NCBI GenBank assembly: GCA_002344825.1
Contig: DDUN01000006.1
Span: forward strand, 10,336-74,335
Reading direction: 5' to 3'
DNA from: Candidatus Multiplicimicrobium inquinatum
GTDB taxonomy: Bacteria > Omnitrophota > Omnitrophia > Omnitrophales > Aquincolibacteriaceae
DNA length: 64,000 bases
Under the pieces are notes generated by a model. It saw only the letters and a list, made by a program, of their open reading frames with translations. It searched no databases and was not told the DNA's origin. A program made the translations under genes and the position numbers. Positions 15,269 to 23,784 of the stretch are shown piece after piece. Numbering within the stretch: the first letter of the stretch is position 1; every line of letters begins with the position of its first letter.

Positions 15269-15303
15269 TTCACTTGTTCTTAAAACAATTTTAGGTATTT
15301 TTT

Positions 15304-16422
15304 ATGAAAGCATTTTTAGCATTAGAAGACGGATTGATTTTTGAGGGCGAAGGTTTTGGGGCAGAAACCGAAATCTTCGGCGAGGTAGTTTTTAATACTT
15401 CGTTGACCGGGTATCAGGAGATTTTGACGGACCCTTCTTATAAGGGACAGATTGTGGTTATGACTAACCCGCATATCGGTAATTATGGAATTAACTCCGA
15501 AGACGCGGAATCTCACCGCCCCTGGGCTGAAGGATTTGTAGTGCGAGAACTGAGCCCCGTGGTCAGCAATTATCGTTCGCAGGAATCTTTACATGATTAT
15601 TTGAAGCGGAATAATATGCCCGGCATTCAGGGAATTGATACACGCAAATTAGTGAAACATTTGCGGACGCATGGTGCTAAGAAGGGTATTTTGACCACCA
15701 AGGAATCCGATCCAAAAAAATTGGTTCAAAAAGCCAAAGATTCTCCGAGTATTGTCGGCGTGGATTTGGTGCGGGAAGTGAGCTGCACCAAAGCCTATGA
15801 CTTTAACGAAACGATGCCCGTTGGATTTGAGTGGGGCAAAAAAAATACGCAGAAGTATCAGGTTGTCGCGATTGATAGCGGAATTAAATACAATATCTTA
15901 CGTTTGTTGAATCGGCATGGATTTAAAGTGAAGGTCGTTCCGGCGGATACCACTGCCGAAGAAATTTTAAAAATGAAACCGGACGGTGTTTTTCTTTCGA
16001 ATGGACCCGGAGATCCGGCGGCGGTGACTTACTTGGTTTCGACCGTCAAAAAACTGATCGGCAAAGTACCGCTTTTCGGAATTTGTCTGGGGCACCAGAT
16101 GATTGGGTTGGCTTTGGGCGCGACGACTTCGAAATTGAAGTTCGGTCATCGCGGAGGCAATCATCCCGTTATGGACTTAACGACCAAGAAAATTGAGATC
16201 ACTTCACAAAACCATGGTTTTGTGGTGGATGTGGATACTTTGCCCAAGGGTGAAGTCGAAGTGACGCACATTAATTTGAATGATAAAACCCTCGAAGGGT
16301 TGAGCCATAAAAAGCATCCTCTTTTTTCGGTTCAGTATCATCCTGAAAATTCGCCGGGTCCGCACGACAGTCATTATTTATTCGAACGGTTTTATGATTT
16401 AGTGGCGGCGAACACAAAGTAA
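15304..16422 (+). CDS. carA: carbamoyl-phosphate synthase small subunit
   Basis: 372-residue glutaminase subunit that supplies ammonia to CarB. The N-terminal CPSase domain (NTSLTGYQEILTDPSYKGQ) is followed by a class I glutamine amidotransferase domain. That domain has the nucleophile motif FGICLGHQ, the GGNHPV segment and the catalytic HPE in QYHPENSPGP. Length and motif order are normal. It is followed by carB 35 bases later. Confidence 0.95.
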   Translation: MKAFLALEDGLIFEGEGFGAETEIFGEVVFNTSLTGYQEILTDPSYKGQIVVMTNPHIGNYGINSEDAESHRPWAEGFVVRELSPVVSNYRSQESLHDYLKRNNMPGIQGIDTRKLVKHLRTHGAKKGILTTKESDPKKLVQKAKDSPSIVGVDLVREVSCTKAYDFNETMPVGFEWGKKNTQKYQVVAIDSGIKYNILRLLNRHGFKVKVVPADTTAEEILKMKPDGVFLSNGPGDPAAVTYLVSTVKKLIGKVPLFGICLGHQMIGLALGATTSKLKFGHRGGNHPVMDLTTKKIEITSQNHGFVVDVDTLPKGEVEVTHINLNDKTLEGLSHKKHPLFSVQYHPENSPGPHDSHYLFERFYDLVAANTK

Positions 16423-16457
16423 GTTTTTATAAATACAAAAAATTATCGGAACCATTT

Positions 16458-19400
16458 ATGCCAAAAAGAACAGATCTTAAGAAAATTCTCATAATCGGCT
16501 CCGGGCCGATCATCATCGGACAAGCTTGTGAATTTGACTACTCGGGAGTTCAGGCGATCAAGTCACTGAAAGAAGAAGGCTATCAGGTTATTTTGATCAA
16601 CTCCAACCCCGCAACAATCATGACCGATCCCGAAATGGCGGATGCGGTTTATATTGAGCCGCTGACGGTGGAGTTTCTTGAGAAGGTTATTGCGAAAGAG
16701 CGTCCCGATGCCGTGCTTCCGACCATGGGCGGACAAACCGGCCTTAATTTGGCGGTGGAAGCTTATGAAAAAGGCATTTTCAAGAAATACAATGTCGAGA
16801 TGATCGGCGCGAAGTATGAAGCGATCAAAAAAGCCGAAGACCGCGAGCTCTTTAAAAAGGCGATGCAGAAAATCGGTTTGGATTTACCCGTCAGCCAATT
16901 CGCGACGTCCGTTGATGAGGCGGTGAAGGTTGCGAATAAAATCGGCTATCCTGTGATTGTGCGCGCCAGCTTTACTCTGGGTGGTTCCGGCAGCGGTATC
17001 TGCGCCAATGAAGAAGAATTGCGCAAGGTCGCGAAAACCGGAATTGATTACAGCCCCATTCATCAAGTGCTTGTTGAAGAATCTATTTTTGGCTGGAAAG
17101 AATATGAGCTCGAAGTCATGCGCGACACCAAAGATAATTTTGTCGTGATTTGTTCGATTGAAAATTTCGATCCGATGGGCGTGCACACGGGTGATTCGAT
17201 TACCGTCGCACCGTCGCAAACTTTGACCGACAAAGAGTATCAGCGTATGCGTGATGCCGCTAAAGCGGTGATGACTGAAATTGGCGTAGAAACCGGCGGT
17301 TCGAACGTGCAGTTCGCGGTGAATCCCAAAGACGGCCGCATGACCATTATTGAAATGAATCCGCGGGTTTCGCGTTCCTCGGCTTTGGCATCCAAAGCCA
17401 CGGGATTTCCGATCGCGAAGTTTTCAGCTAAGCTTGCTGTTGGTTTGACTCTGGATGAAATTCCCAATGATATTACTAAGTACACACCGGCTTCGTTTGA
17501 ACCTTCCATTGATTATTGCGTTGTAAAAATTCCGCGTTTTGCTTTTGAAAAGTTCGAAGGCGTGGATAGCCGGCTTTCGTCTCAGATGAAATCGGTTGGG
17601 GAAGTGATGTCGATCGGCAGTACTTTTAAGGAAGCTTTCCAAAAAGGACTGCGCTCGCTTGAAACCAAACGGTTTGGTTTAGGTGCGGACGGAAAAGATA
17701 AAGTTTTCGATTTAGCGCTAAATACCCGCGAAGCCTATCTCGAGTTTTGTCAGACTGCCCCTAAGGACGCGGCGCTCAAGAAAAAACTTTTGGATGAAAT
17801 CAAGGTGCCTCGTGATGGTCGTCCCTTTAATTTGAAATATGCTTTTCTTGCCGGCGCGACCGTGGAAGAAATTTTTGAAGCTTCATTTATTGATCCTTGG
17901 TTTTTGCACCAGCTGAAACAAATCATTGACTTAGAAAAAGAGTTGATCGACGCCAAGGAATCTCAGCGTAAAACTCTTTTACGCAAAGCAAAGAAGTATG
18001 GGTTTTCTGACCGGCAGCTGGCATTTTTGTGGGGCAAAAAAGAAAATGAAGTCCGTGTGATGCGTAAAGCGGAAAAGATAATTCCCGTTTATAAGCTGGT
18101 GGATACCTGTGCCGCGGAATTTCAGGCTTTTACGCCTTACTTTTATTCGACCTATCAGGATGAAGATGAAGTGGTTGTGACACCGAAGAAAAAAGTCATG
18201 ATCTTAGGCGGCGGCCCGAATCGAATTGGGCAGGGGATTGAATTTGACTATTGTTGTGTGCACGCGGTCATGGCGCTTAAAGAAAAAGGTTATGAAACCA
18301 TCATGGTCAACTCGAATCCCGAAACTGTTAGTACGGATTATGACACGGCGGATAAGCTCTACTTCGAACCTTTGACGCTCGAAGATGTGCTGAATATTTA
18401 TGAAAAAGAACAGCCGATCGGCGTGATTCCGCAATTGGGCGGACAAACTCCGCTTAATCTGGCGAGAGGCTTGGCGGATAATGGCGTGCGTATTTTAGGA
18501 ACTTCCGTGGAGTCGATTGAACGCGCCGAAGACCGCGATCTGTTTAAGCAGCTGCTTCAGAAAATCGGATTGCGCCAGCCCGCTAATGGTATTGCTACCA
18601 GCTTCGCCGAAGCTTGTGTTGTGGCCAAAGAAATCGGATACCCCGTGGTGGTTCGTCCGTCGTTTGTTTTGGGCGGCCGCGCGATGGAAATCGCTTACGA
18701 TGAAGCTCAGCTTAAAAAATTTATGAAGCAGGCCGTGGAAGCCAGTGATAACCATCCTATTTTGATCGACAAGTTTTTGGAAAGCGCGACGGAATCGGAT
18801 GTGGACTTAATCTCTGATGGAAAAATAAGTGTCGTGGGTGCCGTGATGGAGCATATCGAAGAAGCAGGGATTCATTCGGGAGATTCTGCTTCGGTCATTC
18901 CGCCGTATTCACTGTCACCCATGGTGGTTCAGGAAATTACACAGAAAACCAAAGAGCTCGCGAAGGAATTGAATGTAATCGGCTTGATGAATGTGCAGTA
19001 TGCCGTGGTTCGTGATCAGGTTTACTGCCTGGAAGTAAATCCGCGAGCTTCGCGCTCCATGCCTTTTGTAAGTAAGACGATCGGTGTTCCGCTTGCGAAG
19101 CTTGCCGCTAAAATTATGGTGGGCGATACGCTTGAAAAATTAGGGTATACAGCTGAAATTCATCCGCCTTATGTGACCGTGAAAGAATCTGTTTTTCCTT
19201 TTGTGAAGTTTCCGGGCGTAGATATTATTCTTTCGCCTGAAATGAAATCGACCGGAGAGGTCATGGGAATTGATCGTGACTTCGCGCGCGCTTTTTATAA
19301 GTCGCAGGAAGCGTCGATGGCACACATTCCGGAAAAAGGAAATGTGTTTATCAGTGTGAAAGACACCGATAAGGTTGCGATTATTGATATTGCGCAGGGT

Positions 19401-19757
19401 TTTGAAAAATTGGGTTATCGTATTTTTTCGACTCGCGGAACGGCTGCGGTTTTACGCGAGCATGGCGTTTCAGTTGAAGAACTAAAGAAGTTAAGCGATG
19501 GAAGTCCCAACGCGGCGGAATTGATCCGTGAACAGAAAATCGATTTGATTATTAATACGCCCAACGGTAAAGGCCCGATGTTGGATGAAGCCAAAATTCG
19601 TTCTCTGGCTGTTTCATTTAAAGTGCCCTGTATCACAACGATTCGCATGGCCAAGGCCGCTGTCTTTGGATTGCAGGCCGTGCGCGGTGCGCAGCTCGAA
19701 GTGAACCCGATCAGCTACTACCATGAGGAATGCCGCCGCATGACTGCGCGCGTTTGA
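16458..19757 (+). CDS. carB: carbamoyl-phosphate synthase large subunit
   Basis: 1099 residues, the full tandem architecture. The first ATP-grasp half (IIGSGPIIIGQACEFDYSG) makes carboxyphosphate, and the second (GGGPNRIGQGIEFDYCC, about residue 580) phosphorylates carbamate. Each half has its own NPRVSRSSALASKATG or NPRASRSMPFVSKTIG motif. A C-terminal methylglyoxal-synthase-like allosteric domain follows (about residues 950-1099), ending with TTIRMAKAAVFGLQAV. It provides carbamoyl phosphate for pyrimidines and arginine. The stop is two bases before the pyrK start. Confidence 0.96.
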   Translation: MPKRTDLKKILIIGSGPIIIGQACEFDYSGVQAIKSLKEEGYQVILINSNPATIMTDPEMADAVYIEPLTVEFLEKVIAKERPDAVLPTMGGQTGLNLAVEAYEKGIFKKYNVEMIGAKYEAIKKAEDRELFKKAMQKIGLDLPVSQFATSVDEAVKVANKIGYPVIVRASFTLGGSGSGICANEEELRKVAKTGIDYSPIHQVLVEESIFGWKEYELEVMRDTKDNFVVICSIENFDPMGVHTGDSITVAPSQTLTDKEYQRMRDAAKAVMTEIGVETGGSNVQFAVNPKDGRMTIIEMNPRVSRSSALASKATGFPIAKFSAKLAVGLTLDEIPNDITKYTPASFEPSIDYCVVKIPRFAFEKFEGVDSRLSSQMKSVGEVMSIGSTFKEAFQKGLRSLETKRFGLGADGKDKVFDLALNTREAYLEFCQTAPKDAALKKKLLDEIKVPRDGRPFNLKYAFLAGATVEEIFEASFIDPWFLHQLKQIIDLEKELIDAKESQRKTLLRKAKKYGFSDRQLAFLWGKKENEVRVMRKAEKIIPVYKLVDTCAAEFQAFTPYFYSTYQDEDEVVVTPKKKVMILGGGPNRIGQGIEFDYCCVHAVMALKEKGYETIMVNSNPETVSTDYDTADKLYFEPLTLEDVLNIYEKEQPIGVIPQLGGQTPLNLARGLADNGVRILGTSVESIERAEDRDLFKQLLQKIGLRQPANGIATSFAEACVVAKEIGYPVVVRPSFVLGGRAMEIAYDEAQLKKFMKQAVEASDNHPILIDKFLESATESDVDLISDGKISVVGAVMEHIEEAGIHSGDSASVIPPYSLSPMVVQEITQKTKELAKELNVIGLMNVQYAVVRDQVYCLEVNPRASRSMPFVSKTIGVPLAKLAAKIMVGDTLEKLGYTAEIHPPYVTVKESVFPFVKFPGVDIILSPEMKSTGEVMGIDRDFARAFYKSQEASMAHIPEKGNVFISVKDTDKVAIIDIAQGFEKLGYRIFSTRGTAAVLREHGVSVEELKKLSDGSPNAAELIREQKIDLIINTPNGKGPMLDEAKIRSLAVSFKVPCITTIRMAKAAVFGLQAVRGAQLEVNPISYYHEECRRMTARV

Positions 19758-19759
19758 TC

Positions 19760-20539
19760 ATGTCTGTGAAAGCATACGACGAGGCGGTAATCATCCTCGA
19801 AAACAAAAAGATTAACGAAAAGTATCTCAAGCTTTCTTTCCGTTCCAAAAAATTGGTCCAAGGTGTTAAGCCCGGTCATTTTCTCATGATGCAAATCGGA
19901 GATAAGAACGACCCCTTTTTACGCCGCCCTTTCAGTTACTACCGTGCCTCGTCCGACCGCATTGAAGTTTTATACGAAATTTTAGGCTATGGCACCTCGC
20001 TTTTATCGAAAAAGAAAAAAGGAGAAACAGTGCAGGTGATGGGGCCTTTGGGAAATCCTTTTTCTGTCAAAATAGCCCGTAAAAAACGTGTGCTTGTTGC
20101 GGGCGGTGTGGGAGTTCCTCCGCTTGTGTTTTTCGCCGAAAAAAATCGCAGTGATTATCTTTTAATCGGAACCAAGTCCAAACAGGAAGTGATGCCGAAA
20201 AAGGAACTCGCCAAAGTTAAAGCCAAGGTTCTTTTTTCAACCGATGACGGATCTTACGGAACAAAAGGGCGCGTGACGCTTTTACTTGAAGATGTGATTG
20301 AAAAGGAAGGCGCTGAAAATATTTTTATCCAAACTTGCGGACCCATGCCCATGATGAATGCCGTGATGGCTTTGGCAAAAAAATACGAAATTCCCGGCGA
20401 AGCCTCGCTTGATAAAACCATGGGCTGCGGCGTTGGTGTTTGTCTTGGGTGTATGGTTAAAACGCATGAAGGTTGGGTGCCGTCCTGTACGGAAGGCCCT
20501 GTGTTTAGCTTTGACGATATTGTAGAGGCAGGCGTATGA
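19760..20539 (+). CDS. pyrK: dihydroorotate dehydrogenase electron-transfer subunit PyrK
   Basis: 259 residues. The N-terminal FAD-binding barrel contains FLRRPFSYYR, the NAD-binding domain contains AGGVGVPPLVFFAE, and the C-terminal 2Fe-2S cluster uses cysteines in MGCGVGVCLGCMVK and PSCTEGP. PyrK passes electrons from dihydroorotate, oxidised by PyrD, to NAD+. ATG 19760 follows the carB stop by two bases; an earlier in-frame start lies within carB. It overlaps pyrD by four bases. Confidence 0.93.
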   Translation: MSVKAYDEAVIILENKKINEKYLKLSFRSKKLVQGVKPGHFLMMQIGDKNDPFLRRPFSYYRASSDRIEVLYEILGYGTSLLSKKKKGETVQVMGPLGNPFSVKIARKKRVLVAGGVGVPPLVFFAEKNRSDYLLIGTKSKQEVMPKKELAKVKAKVLFSTDDGSYGTKGRVTLLLEDVIEKEGAENIFIQTCGPMPMMNAVMALAKKYEIPGEASLDKTMGCGVGVCLGCMVKTHEGWVPSCTEGPVFSFDDIVEAGV

Positions 20540-21492
20540 AAAAAACGGCTGCAAAAAAAGTTGATCTTACGACAAAGATTAAAAACCTGACTTTTAAAAA
20601 CCCCGTGACGGTCGCTTCGGGAACCTTCGGCACCACGACCGAAATGGAATCATTTATCGATTATGATAAGCTTGGTGCGGTGATCGCGAAAACGGTCACT
20701 TTGTATGCTCGGCCAGGCAATCCGATGCCCCGCATCTGCGAAACAGCCTCCGGAATGATTAACGCCATCGGTTTGCAGAATAAGGGACTTGATGAGTTTC
20801 TCGAAAACAAAATGCCCAAAATACGCAAACAGAAAACTCCGTGGGTGATCAGTATTGCGGCGGAAACGACGGAAGAGTTTTCCGTGATGGCGAAAAAGTT
20901 GGATGCGGTAAAAAAAGATTTTGCGATGCTGGAAGTGAATCTTTCTTGCCCGAATGTGGAAAAAGGCGGCGCCAGCTTTGTGAAAAAGCAGGAAACGATT
21001 ATCGATATTATCAAAGCTATTCGTGATCAGACGGATATGGTCATGATGGCAAAGCTCTCGCCTGAACTCGGCGATGTCATTGAGATTGCTGGCAATGCCC
21101 TGCGGCATGGCGCAGACGGACTCAGTTTGATCAATACACTTCGTGGGATGGTTGTAGATGTTTATAAACGCCGTTCGCGCATTGCGCGCGACAGCGGTGG
21201 ATTAAGCGGTCCCGCGATTAAGCCGGTGGCTTTGCGCTATGTTTATGACTGCAAGAAAGCGTTTAACTGTCCGATCATTGCGTCGGGTGGAATTCGTGAC
21301 TGGAAAGACGCCGTTGAGTTTTTGATCGTTGGGGCCGATTTGTTGGCTGTCGGAACTTCTAATTTTGTGACACCAAACGCGACCATGCAAATTATTACGG
21401 GCATTGAGAGTTTTTGCCGCGAGCAAGGGATTCAGAAGTTGGATGATTTAAGAGGGACGTTTCAGTCCGCGCAATCTTTGGGGTGTAAATAG
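20536..21492 (+). CDS. pyrD: dihydroorotate dehydrogenase, class 1B catalytic subunit
   Basis: 318-residue FMN barrel. Class 1 features are NPVTVASGTFG, NAIGLQNKG, the active-site cysteine in VNLSCPNV, NTLRGM, the GGLSGPAIKPVALR phosphate-site segment and IIASGGI. The adjacent pyrK shows it is the NAD-linked 1B type, working in the cytosol. The first 12 residues are a basic, lysine-rich extension. One base separates the stop from the pyrF start. Confidence 0.94.
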   Translation: MKKTAAKKVDLTTKIKNLTFKNPVTVASGTFGTTTEMESFIDYDKLGAVIAKTVTLYARPGNPMPRICETASGMINAIGLQNKGLDEFLENKMPKIRKQKTPWVISIAAETTEEFSVMAKKLDAVKKDFAMLEVNLSCPNVEKGGASFVKKQETIIDIIKAIRDQTDMVMMAKLSPELGDVIEIAGNALRHGADGLSLINTLRGMVVDVYKRRSRIARDSGGLSGPAIKPVALRYVYDCKKAFNCPIIASGGIRDWKDAVEFLIVGADLLAVGTSNFVTPNATMQIITGIESFCREQGIQKLDDLRGTFQSAQSLGCK

Positions 21493-21493
21493 T

Positions 21494-22207
21494 ATGAGGG
21501 CGAGTGAAAAAATTATCTTGGCTTTAGACTTTTCTGATTTAAAGGATGTCAAAAAAACTTTAAAGCAGTTGGACGGCCAAGCTGTTTATTACAAAGTTGG
21601 TCTTGAACTGTTTATTAGCCACGGCTGGAAAGTCGTGGAGCTGGTCAAGAAAACCGGTGCGCGTGTTTTTCTGGATTTAAAACTGCATGATATTCCGAAT
21701 ACCGTGGCGAAGTCGGTCGCAACAGCATGCCGGCATGAAATTGATATTTTGAATGTGCACGCTTTGGGCGGTTTTGAAATGATGCAAAGAGCCGGGGAGG
21801 CGTTTCAAGAAAATGCGGTGAATAAAAAGGCTGAACTGATTGCCGTCACCATTTTGACCAGTCATGACCAAAAGGTTTTGGATAAGGAATTACGAATTGG
21901 ACAACCGATTCCATCTCAGGTTGTGCATTTAGCGAAATTAGCGGAAAAAGCCGGTTTGTCCGGTGTCGTGGCTTCACCGCTTGAAGTAAAACTGATTCGC
22001 AAAGCGGTTGAGAGAAAGTTTCGCATTGTGACACCGGGAGTTCGGCCATTAACCGCGGATTTAAATGATCAAAAACGGGTTTATACACCTGCACAGGCGA
22101 TCCGCGAGGGAGCGGATTATCTCGTGATTGGCCGTCCGATTACTCAAGCAAAAGACCCAGCCAAGGCCTTTGAGATGATTGTTCAAGAAATTCAGGGAGT
22201 TCTTTAG
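21494..22207 (+). CDS. pyrF: orotidine-5'-phosphate decarboxylase
   Basis: 237 residues; decarboxylates OMP to UMP. The catalytic Lys-Asp network is visible in FLDLKLHDIPNTV. ALDFSDL at the N-terminus, VTILTS in the middle and VTPGVRP with YLVIGRPI at the phosphate site complete the type I family pattern. It is the last gene of the pyr run. pyrE, which makes its substrate, is not in the window. Confidence 0.95.
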   Translation: MRASEKIILALDFSDLKDVKKTLKQLDGQAVYYKVGLELFISHGWKVVELVKKTGARVFLDLKLHDIPNTVAKSVATACRHEIDILNVHALGGFEMMQRAGEAFQENAVNKKAELIAVTILTSHDQKVLDKELRIGQPIPSQVVHLAKLAEKAGLSGVVASPLEVKLIRKAVERKFRIVTPGVRPLTADLNDQKRVYTPAQAIREGADYLVIGRPITQAKDPAKAFEMIVQEIQGVL

Positions 22208-22266
22208 TTCTAGTCCAAGTTTGCGTTTGATAGTTCCCGACTTCTTTTCTGGGGCTTATTTTTTCT

Positions 22267-22294
22267 TTGCCCTTTCTTTATTTCCTCCTATAAT
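22267..22294 (+). promoter_or_regulatory. promoter for tRNA-Gln
   Basis: TTGCCC at 22267-22272, a 16-base spacer, and a perfect TATAAT at 22289-22294. The mature tRNA begins 25 bases after the -10 box. Confidence 0.65.
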
Positions 22295-22318
22295 ACCGCC
22301 TTCGTCGAACCATTCCGT

Positions 22319-22389
22319 TGGGGGATGGTGTAATGGTAGCACAAAAGCCTCTGGAGCTTTTTGTCTAGGTTCGAATCCTAGTCCCCCAG
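22319..22389 (+). tRNA. tRNA-Gln (anticodon CTG)
   Basis: The acceptor TGGGGGA pairs with TCCCCCA, including the U1-A72 pair typical of glutamine tRNAs, with discriminator G. The anticodon arm AAAGC-CTCTGGA-GCTTT reads CTG. The T arm CTAGG-TTCGAAT-CCTAG is perfect. CCA is not encoded. Confidence 0.93.
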
Positions 22390-22704
22390 TACTTGGCTTC
22401 TGAAAGAAGCTTTGAGCTGGGAGAGTTTTAAGCGAGCCGGTAACGGCAAGCGTACAAAGCCCTCAATTGAGTAGTAAGGCGGAGACAGCTTGGAAACGGG
22501 TTTAAATCTGTTAAAAAGCTGTATGAGAATCTTGCTTCGCAAGTATCCAGGTGGGTAGGCGCGAAGCAGAGAGTTCATCGGGTCTGGTATGGTTTCTCTT
22601 TCGAACCTTCCAATCGAATCGTTCTCTCGCAAAATGCAAGCCGTTGTACGGAGGCTTTACCGCCGACAAACCGCGGCTTTAACCAATGAGGTAAGATAAG
22701 TTCT
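22390..22704. other. 315-base spacer or 5' leader before the RRM gene
   Basis: No gene is convincing here. The sequence contains several small inverted repeats (for example CTTGCTTCGCAAG near 22530) and could be a structured 5' leader of the RNA-binding protein gene, but I cannot identify a known element. An antisense open frame across it lacks a ribosome-binding site and runs into the RRM gene. Confidence 0.4.
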
Positions 22705-23082
22705 ATGAACGCGAAGTTATATGTGGGAAATTTGTCCTGGCAAGCAACGGATGAAGACATTAAAAGTGCCTTCTCCAAATATGGCAATCTGGTTGAAGCC
22801 AGCGTTGTGCGTGACCGTTTTTCAGGACGTTCGAAGGGGTTCGCATTTGTTCGTTTCGAAAACAGTGAGTCAGCTGAAAAAGCGCTTGAACTCAATGGCC
22901 AAGATTTTATGGGCCGCAAGCTGATGGTTTCTGAAGCTCGCGAGCAGACTGAACGCACCGGTGGCGGTCGTGATTTCGGCGGAGACCGCGGTGGTGATCG
23001 TGGCGGACGCGGCGGCTTCGGCGGCGGTGATCGCGGCGGAGACCGTGGTGGTCGTGGCGGTTACGACGATCGTCGTTACTAA
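22705..23082 (+). CDS. glycine-rich RRM RNA-binding protein
   Basis: 125 residues: one RNA-recognition motif (residues 1-80) with RNP2 LYVGNL and RNP1 KGFAFVRF, then a Gly/Arg/Asp tail made of GGDRGG-type repeats (residues about 88-125). Bacterial proteins of this type resemble cyanobacterial Rbp proteins and are often cold-induced RNA chaperones. The tail repeats are visible at DNA level as GGCGGTGATCG-like units. A terminator follows downstream. Confidence 0.92.
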   Translation: MNAKLYVGNLSWQATDEDIKSAFSKYGNLVEASVVRDRFSGRSKGFAFVRFENSESAEKALELNGQDFMGRKLMVSEAREQTERTGGGRDFGGDRGGDRGGRGGFGGGDRGGDRGGRGGYDDRRY

Positions 23083-23095
23083 GCTGTTTTGTTTT

Positions 23096-23123
23096 GCCTC
23101 TGCGCATAGCGCAACCGGCGAAG
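23096..23123 (+). repeat. CTCTG/CAACCG palindromic element, copy 6
   Basis: CTCTG, arm CGC, loop ATA, arm GCG, CAACCGGCG, just after the RRM gene. AGCTG and CAGCT outside it also pair, suggesting a nested outer stem as at 40004-40060. Confidence 0.75.
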
Positions 23124-23190
23124 CAGCTCAACTTTGCTTTTACATCGCTCAATAGAAAAATTTTTTGTTGATTGACGTATAAGAGTGATA

Positions 23191-23226
23191 TTCCGGAGCA
23201 AGGCAACTTGCTCCGGAATTTTATTA
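23191..23226 (+). terminator. intrinsic terminator after the RRM gene
   Basis: TTCCGGAGCAAG pairs perfectly with CTTGCTCCGGAA around a 4-base loop and is followed by TTTTATT. Confidence 0.88.
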
Positions 23227-23265
23227 GACCTGTTTATCTTTTCGCAATTTTTCAAATTGCATTAT

Positions 23266-23347
23266 GCGCACGTGGCGAAATTGGCAGACGCACTACTTTG
23301 AGGTGGTAGCGCCGCAAGGCATGCAGGTTCAAGTCCTGCCGTGCGCA
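23266..23347 (+). tRNA. tRNA-Leu (anticodon GAG)
   Basis: The acceptor GCGCACG pairs with CGTGCGC, discriminator A. The anticodon arm CTACT-TTGAGGT-GGTAG gives GAG. A long variable arm (CGCCGCAAGGCAT), as expected for a class II tRNA, and T arm CAGG-TTCAAGT-CCTG follow. CCA is not encoded. A 7-bp hairpin (GCAATTT/AAATTGC) sits 5 bases upstream. Confidence 0.95.
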
Positions 23348-23536
23348 TTTTTGCTCCGTTCTATATAAAAAGCCTTACCCTTAAAAGCTCAGACAGTCCT
23401 CGGCCTTTGGCCTGTGGAACTCGTTTTAAGGATAAGGCTTTTTTCATAGAACTCCGCTTGGTCTCAGCCTTTTTCCTTTGGAAAAAGGCGAATGGAATTT
23501 TTGCTTGTCGCAAAAATGCGCACGGCAGGACTTGAA
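23328..23536. repeat. inverted copy of the tRNA-Leu 3' end and associated hairpin arms
   Basis: Bases 23328-23354 (T arm, acceptor and trailer of tRNA-Leu) recur as a perfect 27-base reverse complement at 23510-23536. Between them, about 34 bases after the tRNA (to 23388) pair imperfectly with about 23424-23459 (AAAGCCTTA-x-CCTTAAAA against TTTTAAGG-x-TAAGGCTTT). The right side additionally carries a CCTTTTTC/GGAAAAAGG hairpin. Confidence 0.85.
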
Positions 23537-23565
23537 GGGAGCGACGACAAAATCTTTCGGCTGAA

Positions 23566-23604
23566 CAAAAACAAACCTGACTCAATGTCAGGTTTTTGTT
23601 TTTT
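23566..23604 (+). terminator. intrinsic terminator
   Basis: AAACCTGAC with GTCAGGTTT around TCAAT, followed by TTGTTTTTT, with matching upstream As so it could work in both directions. It closes the tRNA-Leu transcript. Confidence 0.8.
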
Positions 23605-23614
23605 AAAGTCTTTG

Positions 23615-23703
23615 TGAGAGGCGAGTGGCACTTGTGGTCGTAGACCAGACCTGAAGCGAAACCGAGCGGTTAGCGAGAGAGCGAACGCAAGGAGCCAGGT
23701 CCT
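23615..23703. repeat. GGCGAGTGGC-type repeat, copy 2
   Basis: Shares GGCGAGTGGC at the left, then CCGAGCG-x-TTAGC-x-AGAGAG-x-GA and a GTCC end, with 9295-9376. This copy has about 17 extra bases in the middle. Confidence 0.55.
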
Positions 23704-23784
23704 TAACACTTTCCGAAAAAACGCGCACAGCTTCTTTCCGATGAAAGGTTTGTGGGTGACTTCTTAAACTTTTTGCCGTAAATT

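Larger units (their letters stand above)
23348..23784. other. 437-base gene-free spacer between tRNA-Leu and manB
   Basis: Holds the tRNA-derived inverted repeat, an intrinsic terminator (23566-23604), the second GGCGAGTGGC repeat and then about 80 bases of manB upstream sequence. Short open frames here consist of these repeats and are not credible genes. Confidence 0.7.

Noticed and set aside
22575..22958. 127-codon open frame on the - strand across the RRM gene start
   Set aside because: It is antisense to a clear RNA-binding protein gene, has no ribosome-binding site, and its peptide matches nothing recognisable.
22961..23062. Repeated GGCGGTGATCG-like units, considered as a DNA repeat array
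   Set aside because: They encode the Gly/Arg tail of the RRM protein and follow from its amino acid repeats.
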